From an uncultured Bacteroidales bacterium (GTDB lineage Bacteria > Bacteroidota > Bacteroidia > Bacteroidales > ML635J-15): DNA of 27,064 nucleotides. This document shows, piece after piece, positions 8,576 through 16,401 of this stretch. Position 1 is the first letter of the stretch. Each line of letters starts with the position of its first letter. The stretch spans positions 4,764-31,827 of the forward strand of contig CAJOEG010000005.1 in NCBI GenBank assembly GCA_905233405.1, given 5' to 3'. The notes below the pieces were generated by a model. That model was not told where the DNA came from, searched no databases, and saw only the letters and a list, made by a program, of their open reading frames with translations. The translations under genes and the position numbers were made by a program.

Positions 8576-9145
8576 TTAGATTCTACTCACTTTTGTAAGT
8601 CCCCCCTTGTTGCCCATAACAAACAATTCCTTGTTGCCATCATCGAGTTTATGTTCCACATATAATGGCTCGTTGAGCGTGAAGCGTTCGCAGAGGAAAG
8701 AATCTCCAACTTTCAATTTCGCATTTTCCGATTCAGTCACTTCAAACCGATTGTCGCCTTTGTAGCAAAGTTTCAGTCTTCGGTTAGGATTCCAGCGGAT
8801 TTCTACCTTGTCGTCGGTGCCCAATTCGGTCGAATACAACGATTTTGCTACCACTCGGTGCGACGACTGCACACTTTCGGTTTCGCAGTAGTCGGTTACA
8901 AAGGTTTCCCAGTCGGGAAAGCCCGTGAAGCGAGCCAAGACATCGAGCGTTGCATTGCGTACAGATGCATAGCCATCTATGTAGCCCCAGATTCTTTTCA
9001 GCGTGGATGTACTGATGGTTTCCTTCAGCCGTCCCTGTATTTCTCCCGATAGGAATATGAAGTCGGTGGATGTCTTTATGCTATGGCCTGCCGATTCCGA
9101 TACCAACTGGCGCAAAAGTGCAATATGTTGTGGATTCAATGACAT
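8576..9145 (-). CDS. Conserved Bacteroidetes protein, putative DNA-binding regulator
   Basis: A 189-aa soluble protein without signal peptide. The N-terminal half carries LSGEIQGRLKETISTSTLKRIWGY followed by TLDVLARFTGFPDWETF, a pattern I recognise from many uncharacterised Bacteroidetes proteins; the STLKR-WGY and TLDVLARFTG segments look like two helices of a helix-turn-helix-like domain, so a regulator role is inferred only. The C-terminal half (about 100-189) is beta-rich and might be a ligand or partner domain. The ATG at 9143-9145 is supported by a TATCTTTG -7 box (9171-9178, minus strand). It is transcribed toward the kinase gene and divergently from the second ATPase, with whose repeat-containing promoter region it shares the intergenic space. 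Confidence 0.7.
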   Translation of the reverse strand: MSLNPQHIALLRQLVSESAGHSIKTSTDFIFLSGEIQGRLKETISTSTLKRIWGYIDGYASVRNATLDVLARFTGFPDWETFVTDYCETESVQSSHRVVAKSLYSTELGTDDKVEIRWNPNRRLKLCYKGDNRFEVTESENAKLKVGDSFLCERFTLNEPLYVEHKLDDGNKELFVMGNKGGLTKVSRI

Positions 9146-9170
9146 ATTTCTTACAACTAATTTTTGGGGG

Positions 9171-9178
9171 CAAAGATA
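9171..9178 (-). promoter_or_regulatory. -7 box of the gene at 8576-9145
   Basis: Reads TATCTTTG on the minus strand (CAAAGATA on the plus), exact TAnnTTTG, with a leader of about 20 nt before the ATG. Confidence 0.6.
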
Positions 9179-9262
9179 GCACAGATTATAAAGTGAGAAT
9201 AATTCTTTTAAGGTTCTTTTTGTGTGTTCAATTAGTGTTTTTTTATGTTATAGAAATAAATA

Positions 9263-9350
9263 GGTATCAAAATGTTACAAAAAATAATAATTGTTGGTGT
9301 CAAAATATTACAAAAAAGTTGTATTTTTGCTGTCGATTTATTACAAATAA
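9263..9350 (+). repeat. Three direct repeats, 33-bp period, upstream of ATPase gene 2
   Basis: A 22-bp unit, GGTGTCAAAATATTACAAAA plus two A, starts at 9263, 9296 and 9329. The first two copies differ at two bases; the third is degenerate (17 of 22 match the second). The period is exactly 33 bp, as in the repeats around the first ATPase, though the sequence differs. The array ends 12 bp before the ATG. Confidence 0.85.
9322..9329 (+). promoter_or_regulatory. -7 box of ATPase gene 2 inside the repeat array
   Basis: TATTTTTG, an exact TAnnTTTG, lies between the second and third repeat copies and 33 bp before the ATG. The third repeat would therefore be in the 5' leader or at the transcription start. 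Confidence 0.6.
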
Positions 9351-9362
9351 AATGATATTATC

Positions 9363-10694
9363 ATGATACAACGAACTGCAATACAATATCTTGAGAATTG
9401 GAGAAACTCTTTAGATCACAAGCCGTTAGTACTCCGTGGTGCGAGACAAGTTGGCAAGACTACTCTTGTAAATCAATTTGCCACAGGATTTGACACATAT
9501 CTATATCTAAACCTTGACCGTCGGCGTGACCGCAATTTGTTTGAAGAAGATGATATTCCAACTTTAATCGACAGAATACACATTCATTGTCGCAAACATA
9601 AGACCGAAGGAAAAACTTTGCTTTTCATAGATGAGATACAAAATTCTCCAGAAGCAGTCCGTTTGCTCCGTTATTTCAGGGAGGAAGCTCCTGAACTATA
9701 TGTTATTGCAGCAGGTTCGTTGCTCGAAACACTGATTGACACACATATATCTTTTCCTGTGGGTCGCGTTGAATATATGGCTTTGCGTCCTTGCTCGTTT
9801 GTCGAATTCCTAAATGGAATAGGCGAAGAGTATGATGCTCAAGTTGTTGCAGATTTATCTGCTGATGCCATACACGACAGGCTTATGAATCATTTTCTCA
9901 ACTATGTGCTTGTCGGAGGAATGCCTGAAGCAATTGTGAAATATGCCGAACATAGGGATATACTGGCGGTAAACCCTATTTACAGCACCTTTTTGAACGC
10001 ATATAGCGATGATGTTCAAAAATATGCACAAAATAAGACAATGGCAACTGTCATACGCCATATACTCAAGGAGGGGTGGACCTATGCAGCGGAGCCTTTA
10101 AGTTTCAATAACTTCGCCGATAGCAATTATCGTTCTCGCGAAATGGGCGAAGCTTTTAGAACCATTGAAAGGGCTTTGTTACTTGAACTTGCTTATCCTG
10201 TGACTACAGAACAGATTCCGTTGATGCCCAATTACCGTCGAAAACCGAAACTATTATGGCTTGATACGGGTTTAGTGAACTATTATGCAGGTATAAGGAG
10301 CGAGATATTTAATGTAAATGATATTATGTCGGTATGGAAGGGCAGGGTAGCCGAGCATATTGTAGCGCAGGAGTTGATAGCAGAAAACTTTGAGTTTGGC
10401 ACTCGTCGCAATTACTGGGTGCGCGAAAAAGTTGACGCATCGGCAGAAATTGATTTTGTGTATAGGTTTGGTAACAAAATAATTCCAGTTGAAGTGAAAA
10501 GTGGTACCAATTCAAAATTGCGTTCGTTGCACCAATTTATGGATAAGGCACCTCACGACATAGCTGTGCGCGTATGGACTGGCAAGTTCTCCGTCGATAC
10601 GGTTAGAACGCCATCAGGTAAAGATTTTAGATTGGCTAACATACCATTCTACTATGTTGGACAATTGGACAAAATACTATCAAGATTATTGTAA
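9363..10694 (+). CDS. AAA_14 / DUF4143-type ATP-binding protein (copy 2)
   Basis: A 443-aa cytosolic ATPase of the same family as the gene at 5259. Here Walker A has the canonical GARQVGKT (26-33), Walker B is LLFIDE (86-91), and AAGSLLETL follows as sensor-like strand. The C-terminal DUF4143 part has AEID (361-364) and PVEVKSG (375-381), giving D364, E377 and K379 at PD-(D/E)xK spacing. Family function is not established; the nuclease-like domain and the solitary, patchily distributed genes suggest a role in DNA handling or defence (inference). Three 33-bp-period repeats overlap its promoter. Unlike copy 1, no repeats of this type are seen after the stop codon. The ATG at 9363 aligns with the start of copy 1 (both reach Walker A at residue 26). 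Confidence 0.87.
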   Translation: MIQRTAIQYLENWRNSLDHKPLVLRGARQVGKTTLVNQFATGFDTYLYLNLDRRRDRNLFEEDDIPTLIDRIHIHCRKHKTEGKTLLFIDEIQNSPEAVRLLRYFREEAPELYVIAAGSLLETLIDTHISFPVGRVEYMALRPCSFVEFLNGIGEEYDAQVVADLSADAIHDRLMNHFLNYVLVGGMPEAIVKYAEHRDILAVNPIYSTFLNAYSDDVQKYAQNKTMATVIRHILKEGWTYAAEPLSFNNFADSNYRSREMGEAFRTIERALLLELAYPVTTEQIPLMPNYRRKPKLLWLDTGLVNYYAGIRSEIFNVNDIMSVWKGRVAEHIVAQELIAENFEFGTRRNYWVREKVDASAEIDFVYRFGNKIIPVEVKSGTNSKLRSLHQFMDKAPHDIAVRVWTGKFSVDTVRTPSGKDFRLANIPFYYVGQLDKILSRLL

Positions 10695-10855
10695 TACAAA
10701 CTAGCAAACTGGAAAAAACAATCTTGAAAACAAAAATGCCAGAAAGAGGTTCTTTTTTGGTTCTTTATGCGTTTTTTTGCAATTGTATTGGTTGCACGCC
10801 TTTCTATTTGTAACGAATATTGTTGATAATCAACGCAACAGCTACTTAAAATAAA
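10695..10855. other. Gene-free stretch with an inverted GAACC pair
   Basis: No gene is seen. At 10748-10763 the plus strand has GGTTC twice, 11 bp apart; on the minus strand this is the same two-half-site layout (GAACC, 11 bp, GAACC) found upstream of the two envelope operons. No TAnnTTTG box is found at the matching distance on the minus strand. Confidence 0.4.
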
Positions 10856-10887
10856 TTTTGCTGTTTTACTCTAGTTTTTTATATTTG
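10856..10887 (+). promoter_or_regulatory. Consensus promoter of the candidate structured RNA
   Basis: TTTTG (10856-10860) at -33 and TATATTTG (10880-10887) at -7 with a 19-nt spacer: one of the best matches to the Bacteroidetes promoter consensus in this window. No ORF of any length follows, so it probably drives a non-coding RNA. Confidence 0.7.
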
Positions 10888-10892
10888 CATTT

Positions 10893-11105
10893 GGCTTTGT
10901 TTGCCAAGCCGTACATATTGATTAACGAAGCGTTATGCTCGTCTTGTAATCGGGAACGTAGGAAATTTCTGAATTATAATGACAAGAGAGTATAAATGTT
11001 CGCGCATACAGCGTGGACTATATATTACATCTACATTATAAGGTATTCCTACGACCTCCGATTAGAGAAGTGGTATATCAGTGCCACGCTTCTTTTGTGT
11101 GTTTA
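10893..11105 (+). ncRNA. Candidate structured non-coding RNA, unassigned family
   Basis: Not coding, but rich in nested exact complementarity: 10927-10933 with 11086-11092 (GAAGCGT/ACGCTTC), 10947-10953 with 11058-11064 (TAATCGG/CCGATTA), 10957-10964 with 11046-11053 (CGTAGGAA/TTCCTACG), 10974-10981 with 11034-11041 (TTATAATG/CATTATAA), and an apical hairpin 10998-11003 with 11013-11018. A side hairpin TGGTA/TGCCA sits at 11071-11086. Together these form a long interrupted rod. The promoter at 10856-10887 predicts a start near 10893; the 3' end after the T-rich stretch at 11091-11107 is a guess. A 6S-like RNA or a Bacteroidales-specific element are options; I could not match it to a known family. 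The boundaries are approximate. Confidence 0.6.
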
Positions 11106-11155
11106 TTTGCCCATTTGGTGCTGGTGGGCAGAAAAAGGTTTATATAATAAGACAT

Positions 11156-11208
11156 AAAAAAGAACCAAATTAGAACCAACGAATGTATTGAAATGCACTA
11201 TACTTTTG
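11156..11208 (+). promoter_or_regulatory. Activator-like site and -7 box of the 11272-16164 operon
   Basis: GAACCAAATTAGAACCAAC at 11162-11180 holds two GAACC half-sites 11 bp apart. The second half-site begins 28 bp upstream of the -7 box TACTTTTG (11201-11208). No TTTG -33 box is present, so the site probably recruits an activator. The same 25-bp element, at the same spacing, precedes the operon at 16520. Confidence 0.65.
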
Positions 11209-11271
11209 CGGAGTAAATACGGAAATGCTAAATGTCAGATAAATTATTTTTTATTAAAAACTTTAGATAAA

Positions 11272-13539
11272 ATGAATAAACAAAAAATTATTGTAGCGTG
11301 TATCGCTTTTGTTTTAGTGATTTCAACTGTTTTTGGTCAAGCAACCAAAACGAGTTCTCAAAACATAACAGAAACCATATATGTAGATGGTTATGGATAT
11401 GATTTAAACTGCAAAGAAACATATACCTATTACATTGATTCTAATGGAAATTATCTTCGCCATGGGACATACTCATGTACTGGTTCTCAAACTTTTAAAG
11501 AAGATTGGCAGAGAACGGGGAATTTAAGTATTTCATATACCTATAAGGCCACCTACAAAGATGGCAAATTAAATGGCAGTGTAACTTCAACAACAACTGT
11601 AAAAGGAAGTATGTATAAGAGATATGTAGGTACAGCAAATTATAACACATCTGAAACTTCGACAAAAAACTATAAGGAAGACAAACTAAATGGAGCATAT
11701 AAATATACAAAAACATCAAATGGGAAGACTGAAAAAATTGCATCGGTAAACTTTGCTGATGACAAATTTGCTGTAGGGGATTTCCAATTCTTTGATAATG
11801 AATTTGACCTTGATATGAAAGGGAAAATTGATGATGAGGGGCATTGGTCCTATATTTCTTTTAATAAAAATATGATAGAATATAAAATGGTCCATGAATT
11901 TGTCCAATCAAAAATTGTAAGAGACAAAAGTATGCAAACAAAAGAGAACAAAACCTATGAAATCCCAGATATTATTAAATCAACACCCGCAAAAGAACTA
12001 ACAGCATCTTTCCTATTAGATAATGGTTATATATATGAATCTGATTATATTCTTTCTTCTGATTATCAAATAAATCAAGTGTACAAAAAAATTATAAATA
12101 TTGTTCCTATAACTTTAGACAAACTTCCTGCTAAAGGGTATTACATTGCAATACCAATTAAATTTATGACAGACGATGATTTTGAAGCATTAGCACAATG
12201 GTTAAAAGAAATATTAAGAAAAGAATGGGATAAGGAATATAATAATAAATATAATGAAATAGCATCTAAAAGCGCTAATTATAATGTTGATCCAGGTTAC
12301 TTGTTAGTGGAAAATGTGTTGAAATCTCCTTTAAGATACGAGAAAACTAAAATTGGTTGCCAAGGATATAAAGAATCTTTTAGATTAAAAATAGAAAAAG
12401 AAGGGAATGAGGATATTATACTCTCAAAAGATCAAGAAAAAAAGATTTTTGAAGTAGTTGACCAAATTTCTAAAGAATATAATGAAAAAATTTCAAAAAG
12501 AGCTATTGCAATTATAACAAATGCATTGGATGAAGTTATAGCATGGCCATCAACAAACGAAAGCAATGTAAAAGCTTACTACAATGGAGAAAGTAAAGGG
12601 AACAAAAGTAATTTGTTGAAACAAGACATTTCATATACATATAATATTTTTAAAGACTGGTTGCCAATGTATTCGTATAATATTGATTCTGTATATACTG
12701 ATAGTAATGTTGTTACTTGTTTAACAATGTTTACAATTAATGTAAAAGGAAAAGAACCTAATTCTTATGAAACATATAAAACGCAAGCATCAATGATGTA
12801 TTTTAGGGATTGGGTTCTTAATGAAGAAAAATCTTTTAAGCGTAAAGAGAGAATATATAATGACTGGGATAGCATTATTTCTCTGAAAAGCACTATCAAA
12901 AACAATAGGACAAAAATTGAGGAATGCAAAAATACATATAATGATGTGTGGGAAGAATATAATACACATAAAGCTTTTAAAGAAGTGGATACACAACTTA
13001 AAGATGAGGATTTAAAAAGATATATGCCAATATACAATAATATTATTGATACACAAATGAATTATATTCTTTTTATAAGTTCTAGAAAAGCAATTGATTC
13101 AAACACAACTAAAATTCTTACCAAAGCAACAGATTACAAAGATGCACAAAATGCTTATAATTCATATTACCAGAATTGTGATTTCAAAATTACTGAAATA
13201 TCAAAGGATTGCCAACGAATGAAACAAATATTAGCTACACAGGACAGTTGCCTATCATTTATTGAACTACGAAAAAATATAACAAACAATGATTTGAAAT
13301 TAGTTTCATTTAAAAAAGTCGCAAAAAATATTTATGGCGTTTACGCTTCATATTTTAAAGAGGCGGATTTAACATGGACAGACGACAATAAAGGCAATGA
13401 TAAATTGAGGAATGTGATTGATGTCCAAAATCAATTCTTGAAAGTTATGTCATCACCTAACATATCAGATATAGATAAGCAAATAAAAAAGATGAAAGAT
13501 AAGAGTTTTGAAAATATAAAGAAACAAATATTTGATTAG
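11272..13539 (+). CDS. Secreted protein with MORN-like repeats, function unknown
   Basis: A 755-aa protein that I do not recognise as a named family. It begins with a signal peptide (about residues 1-23, ending VFGQ). Residues ~45-200 contain MORN-like units such as YKDGKLNGSV and YKEDKLNGAY, with further related G-[HD]-[WF] strands. The rest is Lys/Asn-rich, with a mainly helical, coiled-coil-like C-terminal half (~520-730) and no transmembrane segment. The ATG at 11272 is preferred to an in-frame ATG at 11188, because the -7 box at 11201 lies downstream of the latter and because only the later start gives a proper signal peptide. It is strikingly AT-rich compared with the FISUMP gene that follows 18 bp later and is probably cotranscribed, suggesting a different origin. 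Periplasmic or surface location is inferred. Confidence 0.7.
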   Translation: MNKQKIIVACIAFVLVISTVFGQATKTSSQNITETIYVDGYGYDLNCKETYTYYIDSNGNYLRHGTYSCTGSQTFKEDWQRTGNLSISYTYKATYKDGKLNGSVTSTTTVKGSMYKRYVGTANYNTSETSTKNYKEDKLNGAYKYTKTSNGKTEKIASVNFADDKFAVGDFQFFDNEFDLDMKGKIDDEGHWSYISFNKNMIEYKMVHEFVQSKIVRDKSMQTKENKTYEIPDIIKSTPAKELTASFLLDNGYIYESDYILSSDYQINQVYKKIINIVPITLDKLPAKGYYIAIPIKFMTDDDFEALAQWLKEILRKEWDKEYNNKYNEIASKSANYNVDPGYLLVENVLKSPLRYEKTKIGCQGYKESFRLKIEKEGNEDIILSKDQEKKIFEVVDQISKEYNEKISKRAIAIITNALDEVIAWPSTNESNVKAYYNGESKGNKSNLLKQDISYTYNIFKDWLPMYSYNIDSVYTDSNVVTCLTMFTINVKGKEPNSYETYKTQASMMYFRDWVLNEEKSFKRKERIYNDWDSIISLKSTIKNNRTKIEECKNTYNDVWEEYNTHKAFKEVDTQLKDEDLKRYMPIYNNIIDTQMNYILFISSRKAIDSNTTKILTKATDYKDAQNAYNSYYQNCDFKITEISKDCQRMKQILATQDSCLSFIELRKNITNNDLKLVSFKKVAKNIYGVYASYFKEADLTWTDDNKGNDKLRNVIDVQNQFLKVMSSPNISDIDKQIKKMKDKSFENIKKQIFD

Positions 13540-13557
13540 AAACGAAAAACAGATAAA

Positions 13558-16164
13558 ATGAAAAGAGTTTGTGTCTTAATTTTTCTGCTTTCCCTCTGCT
13601 TGGGATCTTTTTCGCAGGAAATCACTGTCCGTTTTACAGGACAACTTAATGGAACAAGCTATTGCCGCCTTGACAGCGTAGCAGTTACTAACCTTACCCG
13701 CAACTGGACGGAAACCGTCGAGTACCCCGACACAATAATAGTGCTGGGCGGTACAGTGGGAACAAATCTGAACATTGCCGCCACCCAGGGGCTTGGGCAG
13801 AACATTCCAAATCCGTTCGACTGCGAAACCCGCGTGGAACTGTCTGTCTCGCAACGCGAAAATGTGCGTATGCAGCTGCTTGATGCTTCGGGAAAGCAGT
13901 ATGCTGACTATCGTGGTTCGCTTGATGCTGGTGTGCATACCTTCGACATTTCGGCGGCAGCACCGCAGACATACGTCCTAAATGCAACCGTAGGAAGCCG
14001 TTCCTATTCCATTCGTATGGTAAATATGGGCAGCGGATGCGGAAGCAGCATAAAGTGCGCCGGCATTTCGGGCAGCATTACGGCAAAGTTGACTACCGCC
14101 AACGAGTTCCAGAATGGTGACAATATGCATTACATAGGATATGTAACTATAGGCAGTGAAGTTGTAGCAAGTAATGTAGTGGAGCAACCGCAGACGGCAA
14201 GCGAAGATATAACGCTGAATTTTACACATTGCCAACCGCTGGCTGAGCATGTCGAAGTCACGGCTTGTGATTCGTACGAGTGGAATAATGAAACTTATAA
14301 CATAAGTGGTGATTATCAACAAACATTTGTGGCTGCAAACGGTTGCGATTCTGTTGTTACCTTGCACTTGACAATAAACCGTAGCAACACAGGAATTGAC
14401 GAGCAGACCGCCTGCGATAGTTACACTTGGATTGACGGTGTGACCTACACAGAAAGCACCAACGAACCAACATTTACTTTGACAAATGCCGAAGGCTGCG
14501 ATTCGGTTGTTACCTTGCACTTGACAATAAACCACAGCAACACTGGCATTGATGAACAGACCGCTTGCGACAGCTATACTTGGATTGACGGCGTAACCTA
14601 CACCGAAAGCACAATTGAGCCGACATTCACACTTACAAATGCCGTTGGTTGTGATTCAGTTGTTACATTACACTTGACAATAAACCATAGCAATACAGGC
14701 ATTGACGAACAGACCGCTTGCGAAAGTTACACATGGATTGACGGCATAACATATACCGAAAGCACAAACGAGCCAACATTCACGCTTACCAATGCCGCAG
14801 GCTGCGATTCTGTTGTGACCTTGCACTTGACGATAAACCACAGCAACACAGGCATTGACGAGCAGACCGCTTGCGACAGCTACTCATGGATTGATGGAGA
14901 GACTTATACGGCAAGCACCAACGAACCGACAGTTACTTTGACAAATGCAGAAGGCTGCGATTCTGTTGTGACATTACACTTGACAATAAACCATAGCAAT
15001 ACTGGCGTTGATGAGCAAACTGCTTGCGAGAGCTACTCATGGATTGACGGCGTAACCTACACAGAAAGCACCAATGAACCGACTTTCACTTTGACCAATG
15101 CTGTAGGTTGCGATTCTGTTGTCACCTTGCATCTTACGATGGTGTGTCCTCCTACGGTGCAGACTATTTCTGCAACAAATATAACAACTACAGGCGCAAC
15201 CCTCAATGGCAATGTAACATCCGATGGCGGTGCAACTGTAACTGACCGCGGATTCCTTTACGGCACAAGCGCAAATAATCTTTCACAAACTGTAGAGAGT
15301 GGTAGCGGAACTGGTAGCTATACGAAAGCACTCACTGGTCTTTCCTCTAACACAACATATTATTACAAAGCATACGCAATAAATTCAATTGGAACATCGT
15401 ATGGCGAAGTGATGTCGTTTACGACAAGTTGTGAATGTGGAGGTTCGTACAAAGTTACCGACTATGACGGAAACCAATACAACACCGTACTTATAGGCGA
15501 GCAGTGCTGGATGGCAGAGAATCTCAAAACTACCAAATTTGCTAATGGTTCATCTATTTCTTATGGCATATATTCAGATGCGTGGGATGTGCAGTATCCA
15601 CGGATTAGTGAAACGGTTTCTTACCGCTATTATCCGAATAATAGTAGCGGCAACGTGTCCACATACGGATATCTCTACAATTGGCCTGCTGTTATGCACG
15701 GAGCAAGCAGTAGCAGTACGAATCCAAGTAATGTACAAGGTATATGTCCAACAGGGTGGCATCTGCCGAGCGAAGCCGAATGGACACAACTTACCAGCTA
15801 TTTAAAAACGCAAAGCCAGCATCAATGTGGCGGTAGCACTACTAACATAGGCAAGTCGCTTGCCTCTACATCTGGCTGGAATAGTAGTACAAATACATGT
15901 GCTGTAGGTAATACCCCTGCCAATAACAACTCCACTGGTTTTGGTGCGAAACCTGCAGGTTACTTTGACCCCACTGGATATGTTGACAATGTAAGCGAAT
16001 GTGTAAAATATTTCAAAAGTTATGCAGTTTACTGGAGCGCTTCTAGTGGTAGTGGTAGTTACCTGTCTTGCTTCGTTATCGCCACAAGTAATACTGGAGC
16101 CAATGTGGTCAAATCCTATTATAGAAAGAACTTCGGAGCATCTGTTCGTTGCGTAAAGGATTAG
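13558..16164 (+). CDS. Large secreted adhesin-like protein with tandem repeats and C-terminal FISUMP domain
   Basis: An 868-aa protein with signal peptide (1-20, ending SFSQ). Order of parts: a beta domain at ~80-155 containing NPFDCETRVELSV ... LLDASGKQ ... GVHTFDIS, which looks like the fold of type IX secretion C-terminal domains but sits near the N-terminus; one degenerate and five near-identical 51-aa repeats (237-527; CDSYTWIDGVTYTES ... GCDSVVTLHLTI); a fibronectin-III-like segment (~531-623); and a FISUMP (Fib_succ_major) domain (~629-868) with YNTVLIGEQCWMAENLKT, CPTGWHLPSEAEW, YWSAS and a closing VRCVKD. Probably exported to the cell surface and binding something there; ligand unknown. 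It follows the 11272 gene by 18 bp and ends at a strong terminator. No type IX sorting signal is seen at the true C-terminus. Confidence 0.85.
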   Translation: MKRVCVLIFLLSLCLGSFSQEITVRFTGQLNGTSYCRLDSVAVTNLTRNWTETVEYPDTIIVLGGTVGTNLNIAATQGLGQNIPNPFDCETRVELSVSQRENVRMQLLDASGKQYADYRGSLDAGVHTFDISAAAPQTYVLNATVGSRSYSIRMVNMGSGCGSSIKCAGISGSITAKLTTANEFQNGDNMHYIGYVTIGSEVVASNVVEQPQTASEDITLNFTHCQPLAEHVEVTACDSYEWNNETYNISGDYQQTFVAANGCDSVVTLHLTINRSNTGIDEQTACDSYTWIDGVTYTESTNEPTFTLTNAEGCDSVVTLHLTINHSNTGIDEQTACDSYTWIDGVTYTESTIEPTFTLTNAVGCDSVVTLHLTINHSNTGIDEQTACESYTWIDGITYTESTNEPTFTLTNAAGCDSVVTLHLTINHSNTGIDEQTACDSYSWIDGETYTASTNEPTVTLTNAEGCDSVVTLHLTINHSNTGVDEQTACESYSWIDGVTYTESTNEPTFTLTNAVGCDSVVTLHLTMVCPPTVQTISATNITTTGATLNGNVTSDGGATVTDRGFLYGTSANNLSQTVESGSGTGSYTKALTGLSSNTTYYYKAYAINSIGTSYGEVMSFTTSCECGGSYKVTDYDGNQYNTVLIGEQCWMAENLKTTKFANGSSISYGIYSDAWDVQYPRISETVSYRYYPNNSSGNVSTYGYLYNWPAVMHGASSSSTNPSNVQGICPTGWHLPSEAEWTQLTSYLKTQSQHQCGGSTTNIGKSLASTSGWNSSTNTCAVGNTPANNNSTGFGAKPAGYFDPTGYVDNVSECVKYFKSYAVYWSASSGSGSYLSCFVIATSNTGANVVKSYYRKNFGASVRCVKD
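14266..15138 (+). repeat. 153-bp in-frame tandem repeats within the FISUMP gene
   Basis: Five near-identical 153-bp units begin at 14413, 14566, 14719, 14872 and 15025, preceded by a diverged unit at 14266. Each encodes a 51-aa module with two cysteines (CDSY ... GCDS). Unit number is expected to vary by recombination or slippage. Confidence 0.9.
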
Positions 16165-16190
16165 GCAATTTTTATTAATTATGATTTACG

Positions 16191-16220
16191 GCAGTCGGCA
16201 TTGGTCGGCTGCTGTTTTTT
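16191..16220 (+). terminator. Rho-independent terminator after the FISUMP gene
   Basis: A 9-bp GC-rich stem with two G-T pairs (16191-16199 with 16204-16212), loop ATTG between, followed by six T. It ends the 11272-16164 operon. Confidence 0.85.
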
Positions 16221-16401
16221 ATACTATTCTTTTTGCATTATGCAAAATGGATAGTGAAAAAATCCATAAGTCGATTTTTGTTTTTTACTGTTCGTCCTTT
16301 TTTACTTGTTTTGCTTTGTGAGCAAAGGGTTGCTGAATAATAACAGAGTATAAGCAATAAAACAGAATAATTTCAGTCTTTTTTCAATCAAAATCACACA
16401 C
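16221..16401. other. Gene-free stretch between two envelope operons
   Basis: No gene seen. An inverted repeat TTTTGCAT/ATGCAAAA lies at about 16233-16249 within a longer imperfect hairpin (CTAT...ATAG ends), just after the terminator. The rest is AT-rich sequence leading into the activator-like site of the next operon. Confidence 0.45.

Noticed and set aside
5175..9350. 33-bp-period arrays as CRISPR
   Set aside because: Only two or three degenerate copies, spacers of about 11-14 bp, conserved spacers between blocks, and no cas genes.
11188..11271. Upstream start (ATG 11188) for the MORN-like protein
   Set aside because: It lies before the -7 box at 11201-11208 and would hide the signal peptide behind 28 residues.
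14266..15138. 153-bp repeats as CRISPR or as a diversity-generating retroelement target
   Set aside because: The repeats are in-frame protein modules; no reverse transcriptase, template repeat or accessory gene is present in the window.
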